Below, piece after piece: positions 32,501 through 40,807 of a stretch of 64,000 nucleotides of DNA. Positions within the stretch are counted from its first letter, which is position 1. Each line of letters starts with the position of its first letter. This stretch comes from Bacillus thermotolerans. GTDB taxonomy: Bacteria > Bacillota > Bacilli > Bacillales > Domibacillaceae. The translations under genes were made by a program, and so were the position numbers. The stretch covers positions 1 to 64,000 of the forward strand of contig NZ_JWJE02000014.1 in assembly GCF_000812025.2 (NCBI RefSeq). Direction: 5' to 3'. The notes under the pieces were generated by a model. That model was given only the letters and a program-made list of their open reading frames with translations, was not told where the DNA came from and searched no databases.

Positions 32501-34660
32501 TTAATCGGCGGTATTTTGTGTAGATAACACAATGCCAGTCAGCACAAAACAAACGCATGGAAGTGCTACACCATTACCCCACATTTTGTATTCAGCTGAA
32601 TCAGAATGAGGATTGTTAAGCCATTTTATAATCTGATTTCTTGTTTTTGGCTTTTTACTTTTACCTATAATTTTGCGGTGGGTTTCCCAAACCTCCGTCC
32701 AGAATGAAATTTCATCTTCTGTAGGATTTTCCGTACCAAGGTCATCACACCAATCATCGGGGAAGCCTTGCAATCTTGCACATTCCGTTGGTGTAAGCCT
32801 TCGAACAATATAGTCCAGTTCAACCAATCCATTTTGATAGCCTGGATTGGTGCCATTGATAATCGTATTTGATGTACCGTCCTGTCTGTAGCATTGACTT
32901 TCAGCTTTCATCTGAGGATAAAATGATGCTGGTTGTGCCACTGCTCCAGGACCTTTTGCTGTAAGCGTAGGTTGCTGTTCTTCATCTATAGTCGGTTTAT
33001 AAAGAGCGTTCTGTCCTTGATTAAAAGCCGCCCGATCAATACCGTAAGAAGGCTGAGTCACAACAGGAGCATCCTTATAATCTCTCGACAATAGAGTAGG
33101 TGCTTTATCTTCTTCAACCTGTGCATAGGCTCCGGTAGTCATGGCATAGGCAACAGCATGACGATCAGCGGTATTAAGTGTAAAAGAAACCTCTTCATCT
33201 ATACCGCTTCCTTGGGGACCGTTTTTATCCTCTCTTCCAATCATCGAGCCTTGAAGAGCAACCACTGCAATACCACCTTGATTACATCCTGGATTTCCTC
33301 CATTGGCATCAATGGTTCGAGAAGTATCCGCTTCATATATACCGCTATGCGGATTGCTAGACTGCATGGAATTGCTTTTATCAGAGCAGATGCCATATGC
33401 GGTAGGCACAAAAACGGTTTGATCATTATTGCATCCAAGAGTTGCAGACTTATCATCTTGTATCAATGCACCCTTACCACCGCCTTCACAGCCGGAGCGG
33501 ATTTTTAACGTTTTAGGAGTGTTCATAACAAGGGGGACATTCCCTCCACCAGTTCCCATCCGAGAGGTCAGCGTCTGTACTTTATTATCCTCGGAAAGTT
33601 TCACACGGCTATCAGTTGGATGATTTTCTATTACAACTGCCGTTTGATTATCTCCCATGTTTGCACGAAGTGATCCACTTAAGTTTTCGTCAGTATGACC
33701 ACCAACTCGAGAAGCAGCGCCCGGTTCAAAGGACATGACTGTACCTGGAACAACACCTGCTCTAAGGGTAGGTGAGCGTTCTTCCTCATAACCAACACTT
33801 CTACTCTTGGCGCTGTGTTCGGTACAAAATCCACTTGACTGCATTATGCAAGGCTGATGTCCATGTTCCTCTGCACGAAGCGTTGCAGTAATATCTTTAG
33901 AAACAGACATCACTCTTCCGCCTTGGTCATTTAGGCAAGTTATGCTATCGCCTGTTTTTCCAGTGCAGTTTTTAGCATTGTCGGCAGTTCTTTGCCACGG
34001 GCTGCCGCCCGGCGTAAAATTCCTTGGCATGCCTTCGGACTCAAATAGTATTTCTCCGGCACATTTGTCTGCAAAATCTGCGACAAGGTAGATTCTACGA
34101 CGACGTTGGGGGACTCCGAAATATTGCGCATCGATAGTTCGGTAAGCCACACTCCATCTGTCTCCCATATAGATGTCTGCGTAAGGCCATCGTCTTTTTT
34201 CAGGAAAAGGCACCGAGGTGTTCGGCTCTTTGACGCTGATGACCGTTTCGAGGACTGCCTTGAAGTCTTCTCCTTTATTTGATGAGAATGCGCCGGGGAC
34301 ATTTTCCCATACTGCATACCTTGGATATTGTCCATTGGTCTTACACCTCATTTCCTTGATAATTCGGATTGCTTCATAAAAAAGGACGGATTGCTCTCCA
34401 TCCAGACCAGCTCTTTTACCCGCCACACTCATATCCGTGCAGGGAGAGCCAAAGGTTATAATATCTACAGGCGGAAGCTCCGCACCATTCAATTTGTTGA
34501 TATCCCCATTATGCTTCATCTGAGGGATGCGTTTGGTCGTAACCCGTATAGGAAACGGCTCAATTTCAGATGCCCATAAAGGCTCAATGCCACAAAGCAA
34601 ACCACCTAAAGGAAAACCACCACTGCCATCAAATAGGGAGCCAAGTGTCAATTTACTCAT
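32501..34660 (-). CDS. Phage C5 cytosine DNA methyltransferase with a repeat insert
   Basis: The N-terminal part (residues about 1-230) holds the methyltransferase motifs: LGSLFDGSGGFPLGGLL (SAM site), FGSPCTDMSVAG with the catalytic Pro-Cys, VWENVPG, and FGVPQRRRRIYLVADF. The C-terminal part (about 590-719) has LTPTECARLQGFPDDW and the GNGVALPCV motif. Between them lie about 350 residues made of short repeats, each with a T-L-x-A/S core followed by Gly/Asn and ending in two hydrophobic residues (at least nine units). This occupies the place of the target recognition region. Start at 34660, overlapping the upstream adenine/N4 methyltransferase gene. It probably protects phage DNA from host restriction. 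Confidence 0.88.
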   Translation of the reverse strand: MSKLTLGSLFDGSGGFPLGGLLCGIEPLWASEIEPFPIRVTTKRIPQMKHNGDINKLNGAELPPVDIITFGSPCTDMSVAGKRAGLDGEQSVLFYEAIRIIKEMRCKTNGQYPRYAVWENVPGAFSSNKGEDFKAVLETVISVKEPNTSVPFPEKRRWPYADIYMGDRWSVAYRTIDAQYFGVPQRRRRIYLVADFADKCAGEILFESEGMPRNFTPGGSPWQRTADNAKNCTGKTGDSITCLNDQGGRVMSVSKDITATLRAEEHGHQPCIMQSSGFCTEHSAKSRSVGYEEERSPTLRAGVVPGTVMSFEPGAASRVGGHTDENLSGSLRANMGDNQTAVVIENHPTDSRVKLSEDNKVQTLTSRMGTGGGNVPLVMNTPKTLKIRSGCEGGGKGALIQDDKSATLGCNNDQTVFVPTAYGICSDKSNSMQSSNPHSGIYEADTSRTIDANGGNPGCNQGGIAVVALQGSMIGREDKNGPQGSGIDEEVSFTLNTADRHAVAYAMTTGAYAQVEEDKAPTLLSRDYKDAPVVTQPSYGIDRAAFNQGQNALYKPTIDEEQQPTLTAKGPGAVAQPASFYPQMKAESQCYRQDGTSNTIINGTNPGYQNGLVELDYIVRRLTPTECARLQGFPDDWCDDLGTENPTEDEISFWTEVWETHRKIIGKSKKPKTRNQIIKWLNNPHSDSAEYKMWGNGVALPCVCFVLTGIVLSTQNTAD

Positions 34661-35894
34661 CTTCACTCACCACTGGCAAATCACAATATCGGAATTTCGA
34701 ACCATCTCTTAAAAGAAACACACCATCAGAATTTCCGACTTGCTCAATATACCTTTTCACGATGACATCGCAGTACTTTTCATCCAGTTCAATGGTGTAA
34801 CAGATTCTATCTGTCTGCTCACAGGCAATCAGTGTGCTTCCTGAACCACCAAAAGGATCAAGCACGATACAATTAGAAAGGCTTGAATTCAAAATAGGGT
34901 AGGCCACAAGTGCAACTGGCTTCATCGTAGGATGATCACTGTTTTTCTTCGGTTTCTCAAATTCCCAGATGGTGGTCTGCTTTCTATCGGAATACCAGTT
35001 ATGCTTACCTTTCTTTTTCCACCCAAAGAGAATAGGCTCATGCTGCCACTGATAAGGGGAGCGACCGAGAACAAGGGACTGCTTTTTCCATATACAAGTA
35101 CCGGAAAGATAAAACCCCGCATCAGAGAATGCTCTTCTAAAATTGAGTCCTTCGGTATCCGCATGGAATACATAAATAGAAGCGTCCTTTACCATCGCTG
35201 CTTCGGTGTTCTGAAATGCTGCAAGCAGGAAATCGTAGAACGCTTCGTTAGCCATATTGTCATTTTTGATTTTTCCAGCGGTGCCTTCATAGTTAACGTT
35301 ATATGGAGGGTCCGTAACTACCAAATTAGCAGTTTTCCCATCCATCAAGACATCAAAGGTGTCTTTCTTTGTACTGTCTCCGCAGACTAATCGATGCTGC
35401 CCAAGTAGCCAAACATCCCCTAAATGCGAAACAGCGGGCTTTTTCAGCTCGCTGTCTACATCGAAATCATCTTCTTTTATATTATCCTTAAGGGAATCCT
35501 TGAAAAGATCGTCCAACTCTCCTGGGTCAAAACCTGTCAAAGACACATCAAAGTCTGAAGCATTTAAGTCCGTGATGAGAAGTGCTAATTTGTCTTTATC
35601 CCAATCACCACTTATTTTATTTAGTGCAATGTTCAGCGCCTTCTCCTTTTGCTCATCCATTTCAACAACTACGCATTCTATCTCATCCATGCCCATACTC
35701 AGCAGGATTTTCAAACGCTGATGACCTCCGATGACTCTGCCTGTGGTCTTATTCCATATTACGGGTTCTACATATCCAAACTCCTCAAGGGAGCGTTTTA
35801 GTTTCTCATATTCCGGATCACCCGGTTTTAAATCCTTCCTTGGGTTATAATCAGCGGGGATGAGTTGTTTAGTTTTTATCTTCTCTATCAACAT
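34653..35894 (-). CDS. ParB-domain DNA methyltransferase (N6-adenine or N4-cytosine)
   Basis: The 413-residue protein has an N-terminal ParB/Srx-like domain (about 1-110, IPADYNPRKDLKPGDPEYE and GRVIGGHQRLKILLSMG) and a C-terminal methyltransferase domain with VTDPPYNVNYEG (DPPY catalytic motif) and VLDPFGGSGSTLIACEQ (SAM-binding). In this class the DPPY motif comes before the SAM motif, as in beta-class enzymes. The ATG at 35894 follows GGGCGGTGG. It overlaps metK by 26 bases upstream and the C5 methyltransferase gene downstream, so all three are probably translated together. Confidence 0.88.
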   Translation of the reverse strand: MLIEKIKTKQLIPADYNPRKDLKPGDPEYEKLKRSLEEFGYVEPVIWNKTTGRVIGGHQRLKILLSMGMDEIECVVVEMDEQKEKALNIALNKISGDWDKDKLALLITDLNASDFDVSLTGFDPGELDDLFKDSLKDNIKEDDFDVDSELKKPAVSHLGDVWLLGQHRLVCGDSTKKDTFDVLMDGKTANLVVTDPPYNVNYEGTAGKIKNDNMANEAFYDFLLAAFQNTEAAMVKDASIYVFHADTEGLNFRRAFSDAGFYLSGTCIWKKQSLVLGRSPYQWQHEPILFGWKKKGKHNWYSDRKQTTIWEFEKPKKNSDHPTMKPVALVAYPILNSSLSNCIVLDPFGGSGSTLIACEQTDRICYTIELDEKYCDVIVKRYIEQVGNSDGVFLLRDGSKFRYCDLPVVSEDE

Positions 35895-37050
35895 ACTTTT
35901 CCACCGCCCTTCTAAATTCACTGTACTTATTTACATCCTCCCACGGGAATAGACAACTATTAAAGTGACCATAAACAGCTGTATCAGAGTAAATCACATT
36001 CCTTAGACGCAACTTCTCTATGATTGCCGCAGGTCTTAAGTTGAAAATCTCCTGTGCAGCAAGAGTTAATATTTCGTCAGAAACAATACCTGTGCCAAGG
36101 GTATTTACATAAAAGGCTACAGGATTTGCCTTACCAATGGCATAGGATATACTAACTTCACATCTCTTTGCATATCCACACCAGACGATATGCTTTGCAA
36201 TGTACCGAGCCATATAGGCACCGCTTCGGTCAACTTTGGTGGGGTCTTTACCACTAAGTGCGCCACCTCCATGGGATGCAAGTCCTCCATAGGTATCAAC
36301 CATAATTTTTCTACCAGTTAAGCCTGTATCGGCAGCGGGACCACCAAGAACAAACTGACCAGATGGATTGACGAGAAGTTCTGTTTCATCATCAAAAGGG
36401 AAATCCTCAAAGCATTGCCATAAGACATTGTTAAGAAGATCTGCCTTAAGTTCTTCCTGTGTTTTATTCTTATCATGCTGCACAGAAATCACAATCGTCT
36501 TTATTCTCACTGGAGTGTCCCCTTCATATTCCACCGTCACCTGCGCTTTACCATCTGGGTGGATACCTTTTATCAGTTTCCCTTTTCGGCAATCATCCAG
36601 TCTCTTTACAATCCTGTGAGATAGTACAAGGGGTAGGGGAAGCATTTCTCCTGTTTCCTTTGTAGCATAGCCATACACAGTTCCTTGGTCTCCAGCACCT
36701 ATCGAACCATACTGTTCGTTTATCCCATTTCTTACTTCCAGTGCAGTATCCACACCAGTTGCAATATCTACACTTTGTTTGTGTACAAATACATAAATCA
36801 AGAATTTAAGAGGGTTGTATCCAACCTCTTTAAGGACATTCCTAACAATGTATCGGATGTCTATTTTCTCGCTGCAGGAGATTTCGCCCGCCACGATAAT
36901 TTTCCCTTTGGTTGCCATTACCTCACAAGCGACACGTGATGCTTTGTCTTTACGTAAACATGCTTCTAAAATGCTATCTGCTATGATGTCGCATAGTTTA
37001 TCAGGATGTCCAGCACATACACTTTCAGCTGTTAAATATCTTTTACTCAT
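35869..37050 (-). CDS. metK: Phage S-adenosylmethionine synthetase
   Basis: The 393-residue product is a full-length MetK: ESVCAGHPDKLCDIIADSIL at the start, GAGDQGTVYGYATKETG, NPSGQFVLGGPAADTGLTG, DTYGGLASHGGGALSGKD and KVDRSGAYMARYIAKHIV are all present. It makes the methyl donor from ATP and methionine. Its start (37050, after GAGGAG) lies directly upstream of two methyltransferase genes, so it probably boosts SAM for phage DNA methylation or compensates for host SAM depletion. It is clearly a phage-type enzyme by context, in an unbroken operon after the terminase small subunit gene. Confidence 0.92.
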   Translation of the reverse strand: MSKRYLTAESVCAGHPDKLCDIIADSILEACLRKDKASRVACEVMATKGKIIVAGEISCSEKIDIRYIVRNVLKEVGYNPLKFLIYVFVHKQSVDIATGVDTALEVRNGINEQYGSIGAGDQGTVYGYATKETGEMLPLPLVLSHRIVKRLDDCRKGKLIKGIHPDGKAQVTVEYEGDTPVRIKTIVISVQHDKNKTQEELKADLLNNVLWQCFEDFPFDDETELLVNPSGQFVLGGPAADTGLTGRKIMVDTYGGLASHGGGALSGKDPTKVDRSGAYMARYIAKHIVWCGYAKRCEVSISYAIGKANPVAFYVNTLGTGIVSDEILTLAAQEIFNLRPAAIIEKLRLRNVIYSDTAVYGHFNSCLFPWEDVNKYSEFRRAVEKYVDREDKN

Positions 37051-37067
37051 TATATATCTCCTCATCT

Positions 37068-37619
37068 TTATTTTCCTCTGCGGGCAGATAGCAGTCGCTC
37101 CATCACATCGTCCTGTGGGTTTAAACCAGAATACTCTGTAGCACAATTCTCTTTAACGATTTGATAAATCTCCATCCACAATCTGTTTGTCTGACTCATA
37201 AAGTTCTGACTCATAGCTACATATGGACTTTGAATAGCATTGCCGGTAGTTGGATGCTTGGCAAGAAAGCCAAACTCAGTTACCGCCTCCTCACACTGTA
37301 TCCATCTGGCCGCACTCATGGCATATCGTTCTAGAAGCTGTGGGAGCACCAAATGGGCACAGCCTCGCTCCTCAAGCCATTTCCAAGTAATTTCATAAAT
37401 CTCGCTGGCTACTAGGGTTTTCCCGTCCTTTTGCACCGCTGAGAGCATGGCCCTTGGCTTTGGCATTTCCTGCCCCTTCAGGTCAGCGGTATTTTGGAAC
37501 TCAACGACTTCAAGCTTTCTCTTACCTGGATTTCCCTGTGCAATTTTATCAGCAAGTGGTTTCTTTTTTTGACCAGAGCCTATACGGGCACCGCCACGAT
37601 TTGTTCCATCTTTGGCCAT
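37068..37619 (-). CDS. Terminase small subunit, P27 family
   Basis: This 183-residue protein has the typical start AKDGTNRGGARIGSGQKKKP, a central SEIYEITWKWLEERGCAHLV and a helical region with AMSAARWIQCEEAV, all features of P27-type small terminases that recognise phage DNA for packaging. The ATG at 37619 follows AGAGGTGAGTGA. It stands between an HNH gene and metK. Confidence 0.85.
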   Translation of the reverse strand: MAKDGTNRGGARIGSGQKKKPLADKIAQGNPGKRKLEVVEFQNTADLKGQEMPKPRAMLSAVQKDGKTLVASEIYEITWKWLEERGCAHLVLPQLLERYAMSAARWIQCEEAVTEFGFLAKHPTTGNAIQSPYVAMSQNFMSQTNRLWMEIYQIVKENCATEYSGLNPQDDVMERLLSARRGK

Positions 37620-37730
37620 TCACTCACCTCTTTTCGTTGATGGGTCTATTACCCTGTTTGAAACCGCGAATTTTCACGCGTTGCCCCACGCCCGTTACAC
37701 AAATGAAAAGCTGTAGAGATTTGACTCCCC

Positions 37731-38090
37731 CTACCGGGTTCCCCAACGGTCTCCATCTCTTGCTGTGATTGCAGAGTGGCAAGGAGTACAAAGAGCCATC
37801 AGATTGCTTCTATCGTGAGTTCCTCCTCTTGCAAGAGGAAGAATGTGATGCACTTCAGCCGCTGGGGTCAGCTTTCCTTCTCTTTTACATTCCTCACAAA
37901 GAGGATGAGCCGCAATGTAGCGGTCACGTATCCTTTTCCAAGCACGACCATAACGTTTACGGGTTGCTGGATCACGCTGATACTTCTCATACCGTGCAGC
38001 TTCCTTCTTGCTATGCTCTTCACAAAAGCGCTTGTCAGTCAGCTCTGGGCAACCGGGGTAAGAGCACGGTCGCTTAGGTTTCTTTGGCAT
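37731..38090 (-). CDS. HNH endonuclease
   Basis: The 119-residue protein has a zinc-binding Cys set (CSYPGCPELTDKRFCEEHSK) at the N-terminus and an HNH core: CEECKREGKLTPAAEVHHILP and RSNLMALCTPCHSAIT. In HK97-type phages an HNH protein beside the terminase is needed for cutting DNA during packaging, and that role is likely here. The ATG follows AAAAGGAGGTGCAAGT. A strong terminator lies upstream at 38119-38151, so it starts a new transcription unit or is read through from the early genes. Confidence 0.9.
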   Translation of the reverse strand: MPKKPKRPCSYPGCPELTDKRFCEEHSKKEAARYEKYQRDPATRKRYGRAWKRIRDRYIAAHPLCEECKREGKLTPAAEVHHILPLARGGTHDRSNLMALCTPCHSAITARDGDRWGTR

Positions 38091-38118
38091 ACTTGCACCT
38101 CCTTTTGCCCATAGAAAA

Positions 38119-38151
38119 AGCCCTCGCAGGAGAAATGCTCCCGTGAAGGCT
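38119..38151 (-). terminator. Terminator between early and late regions
   Basis: Read leftward, AGCCTTCACGGGAG pairs with CTCCTGCGAGGGCT (two mismatched positions) and is followed by TTTTTC. It separates the DUF1492 gene from the HNH-terminase block and is a natural point for late-gene control. Confidence 0.8.
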
Positions 38152-38245
38152 TCCGTTTACTAATATTCCATACTACCATTATATAACTTTCACTGCGGAC
38201 AAACAGTGTCATCGTATGCCAAACTGTGCCAAAGTGTGCCAACTT

Positions 38246-38659
38246 TTATTTGGGAACCTTTAAGTGTTGCAAAGCGGATGAATGAAGTCTATGCACGGTT
38301 CTCATAGAAACATTAAGGTTGACACAGATTTCTTCCCAGTTAAGAAAGTTAATGTATCGGTAGCGAAGGAGTAGCTTCTCATCCACGTTTTCCATCTGGT
38401 TAATCGCTTCACGGATATCTGACTTCAGCTTTATTAATCGTTCAACCTCATGTTGTATCTGTTGCTCCAAATCTACTATTCTAATCACATACTTTTCAAA
38501 GGGTGGGTCAGTACACTTGGTTCGACTGACTTTTTCCTCAAGAACGGGGGATGAAACACTTCTTGATAGTTCCCTTAAGTTTTGTAACTCTTCAAGGTCG
38601 GAATTAATCAATTCATTCAGACGATAGGCCTGTTTTAGGAATTCCTTAGCCGTCATCAT
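38246..38659 (-). CDS. DUF1492 / sigma-70 region 4-like late regulator
   Basis: The 137-residue protein has an N-terminal coiled coil (about 10-95) and a C-terminal sigma region 4-like helix-turn-helix (LLLRYRYINFLNWEEICVNLNVSMRTVHRLHSSA, in pieces). Proteins of this kind (DUF1492/ArpU-like) control late transcription in Firmicutes phages. It is the last gene before a strong terminator and the packaging genes, which fits that role. The start has GGAGGTGGTGCG upstream, and two ATGs in a row (38659 and 38656) are possible. Confidence 0.8.
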   Translation of the reverse strand: MMTAKEFLKQAYRLNELINSDLEELQNLRELSRSVSSPVLEEKVSRTKCTDPPFEKYVIRIVDLEQQIQHEVERLIKLKSDIREAINQMENVDEKLLLRYRYINFLNWEEICVNLNVSMRTVHRLHSSALQHLKVPK

Positions 38660-38877
38660 CGCACCACCTCCTCTTGTAGCTGTTGAATTAACATGTCAGG
38701 GTTTAGGGAGGTGAGGACATTGAACAATCCAGAATGAAAGAAGCACTCAACCTCACGTTTTGTATATAAAGCAGAATCATTGCGAGGGTGTTTTGCTAGT
38801 CTTTTCAGAGCAAAACGATAATCTTTGACCGCCTGTAGAATAATGGCATTTGCCAGCTTTTCAAATGCATCCATCAT
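38656..38877 (-). CDS. Small phage protein of unknown function
   Basis: A 73-residue, largely helical protein (DAFEKLANAIILQAVKDYRF, then REVECFFHSGLFNVL). No family recognised. It overlaps the SNF2 gene end by four bases and overlaps the DUF1492 start, so it is part of the early operon. The start follows GAGGGGTGTTGT. Confidence 0.6.
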   Translation of the reverse strand: MMDAFEKLANAIILQAVKDYRFALKRLAKHPRNDSALYTKREVECFFHSGLFNVLTSLNPDMLIQQLQEEVVR

Positions 38878-40235
38878 ACAACACCCCTCGCTTTCCCAAG
38901 ATTTGCTTTGACCGCATTGATAAGATCGGATTGTGTCTTTTCCTTTCGTTTCAAGGCCCTCATCACATCTTCATCAATCGTGCCTTTTGTAATAATGTGA
39001 TGGATAACTACGGTTTCATTTTGACCTTGTCTCCAAAGTCTCGCGTTTGTTTGCTGATAGAGTTCCAGACTCCAAGTAAGTCCAAACCAGATAAGCGTTG
39101 AACCACCACTTTGTAAGTTAAGGCCGTGTCCCGCAGATGCAGGATGGATAACCGCTACAGAAATATCGCCGTTGTTCCAATCCTTGATATCCTTGGAAGT
39201 CTTAATTTCTCTGACATTGAATCTTGTCTTAATACGCTCTAAATCATGATTATACCAATAGGCAATAAGCACAGGTTTTCCGTTAGCACCTTCAATTAAA
39301 TCCTCAAGAGCATCTAGCTTGCGGTCGTGGATAATATGAGAGTTTTTATCATCATCATAGATAGCACCATTTGCCATTTGCAGGAGTTTGCCAGAAAGGA
39401 CTGCTGCATTCATGGCATCTATTTCTTCATCAGCAAATTCAAGAACCATCTCTTCACGAAAGTGATCATATACGGATTGTTCTTTGTCATTCAGATACAC
39501 GGGCACTTCATTGATAACGCACTCTGGCATTTTCAGAAAATCGACTGATTTCATGGAAATGGTGATATCCGAAATGAGCCGATATATGGCATCTTCAGCA
39601 CCTGGCAATGGTTTATATGAAAATACGATTTGCTGATTACGTTTATCCGGTGTAAAAAAGGAATTGCGGTAGTGAGTTATGTATCTGCCGAGTCTTTTAC
39701 CCATGTCGAGAATACGAAACTCTGCCCACAAATCCATTAACCCATTACTGGAGGGTGTACCCGTAAGACCCACGATCCGTTTTGCCCTCGGCCTTACTTT
39801 TAGTAAACTTTTAAATCTTTTTGCACCATAGGATTTAAAGGATGATAGCTCATCGATTACCACCATGTCATAGTCAAAAGGGATGCCACTTTTGTTTACT
39901 AACCAGTCCACATTTTCTCTATTTATAAGGTAGACACTTGCAGGTTTTCTAAGAGCCGCCAATCGCTCCTGCTCTGTTCCAATCGCTACCGAAAACTCCA
40001 GCCCTTTTAAATGCTCCCACTTATTTATCTCAGCTGGCCAAGTATCCCTTGCTACCCGAAGTGGAGCAATGACCAGAACCTTTCCAATTTCAAAACTATC
40101 AAGACATAAATCAAATATAGCCGTTAGAGTAATGACACTTTTGCCAAGACCCATTTCTAGAAACACCGCAGCAATGGGATGATCTAGAATGAAGTTCGTT
40201 GCATAGGTCTGATATTTATGAGGATTGTATTTCAC
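38874..40235 (-). CDS. SNF2-type DEAD/DEAH helicase
   Basis: The 453-residue protein shows SF2 helicase motifs of the SNF2 group: LEMGLGKSVITLT (Walker A region), VVIDELSSFKS (DEAD-type box), LTGTPSSNGLMDLWAEF, VLIAYWYNHD and the C-terminal VAVIHPASAGHGLNLQ and RLWRQGQNETVVIHH motifs. Phage members act in DNA replication or recombination with the partner VRR-NUC nuclease. It starts at a GTG (40235) after GGAGGGATACTGA, overlapping the end of the VRR-NUC gene by about 20 bases. Confidence 0.9.
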   Translation of the reverse strand: MKYNPHKYQTYATNFILDHPIAAVFLEMGLGKSVITLTAIFDLCLDSFEIGKVLVIAPLRVARDTWPAEINKWEHLKGLEFSVAIGTEQERLAALRKPASVYLINRENVDWLVNKSGIPFDYDMVVIDELSSFKSYGAKRFKSLLKVRPRAKRIVGLTGTPSSNGLMDLWAEFRILDMGKRLGRYITHYRNSFFTPDKRNQQIVFSYKPLPGAEDAIYRLISDITISMKSVDFLKMPECVINEVPVYLNDKEQSVYDHFREEMVLEFADEEIDAMNAAVLSGKLLQMANGAIYDDDKNSHIIHDRKLDALEDLIEGANGKPVLIAYWYNHDLERIKTRFNVREIKTSKDIKDWNNGDISVAVIHPASAGHGLNLQSGGSTLIWFGLTWSLELYQQTNARLWRQGQNETVVIHHIITKGTIDEDVMRALKRKEKTQSDLINAVKANLGKARGVV

Positions 40236-40497
40236 TCAGTATCCCTCCAATCTGCTCAACATCGTCAATGACATAGCAAGTAAAGCCTAACTTCTGTAAT
40301 TGCCTTATTCTTCTAATCTGTAACGGACGAGGTTTCTTTCTGGGAGCCTTTAATTCCACAAAAGCCATCTTTCCATGCGGTAAAAGCACTAGGCGGTCTG
40401 GCATCCCATCTAAACCCGGACTAACAAACTTCGCCGCAATGCCTCCTATCTTTTTTACCTCAGCCACCAGTTTCTTTTCGATATATTTTTCAAGCAT
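40216..40497 (-). CDS. VRR-NUC domain nuclease
   Basis: The 93-residue protein carries the short VRR-NUC core: KKIGGIAAKFVSPGLDGMPD, then MAFVELKAPRKKPRPLQ with the E-x-K signature, and a C-terminal QLQKLGFTCYVID. These phage nucleases cut branched DNA. The ATG at 40497 follows GGGAGGTATTT. It is upstream of the SNF2 helicase in an overlapping pair that appears in many Firmicutes phages. Confidence 0.88.
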   Translation of the reverse strand: MLEKYIEKKLVAEVKKIGGIAAKFVSPGLDGMPDRLVLLPHGKMAFVELKAPRKKPRPLQIRRIRQLQKLGFTCYVIDDVEQIGGILSEIQSS

Positions 40498-40521
40498 AAA
40501 TACCTCCCATATAAAAAGGCT

Positions 40522-40807
40522 CGGAACAAGAAAACAACTTTGACCCAATTTTCCTATACGCGCGTGTATACGTGTATGCACAGGCTACTATTACTTCTTT
40601 TTACTATTTATAAATAAATAGGATACTTCTTGTTCCACTTGTTCCGAACCGTTGATTTTCCTTATCATTACTAACTTTAGGGAAAGAACCAGTATGAGAA
40701 CAAGGTAAGGTACAACTAGCTTTGTTCCTCGGTTCGGGAATAAGCTCGTTGCTTTCCATAGATAGGAAAATTGATTGTTCCGTTCTTGTTCCCGGTGTAC
40801 TTGTTCC
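40522..40807. repeat. Iteron-like cluster of TTGTTCC repeats and an alternating Pu-Py tract
   Basis: CTTGTTCC occurs at 40629, 40638, 40785 and 40800, with shorter TTGTTCC copies near 40722 and 40774, and the opposite orientation GGAACAAG near 40523 and GAACAAGG near 40697. Next to these, 40555-40582 is a 28-base uninterrupted pyrimidine-purine alternation (TATACGCGCG then TGTATACGTG). The cluster straddles the end of the VapE gene and the gap to VRR-NUC. It may be a replication origin or binding site for the neighbouring replication protein. Confidence 0.45.
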
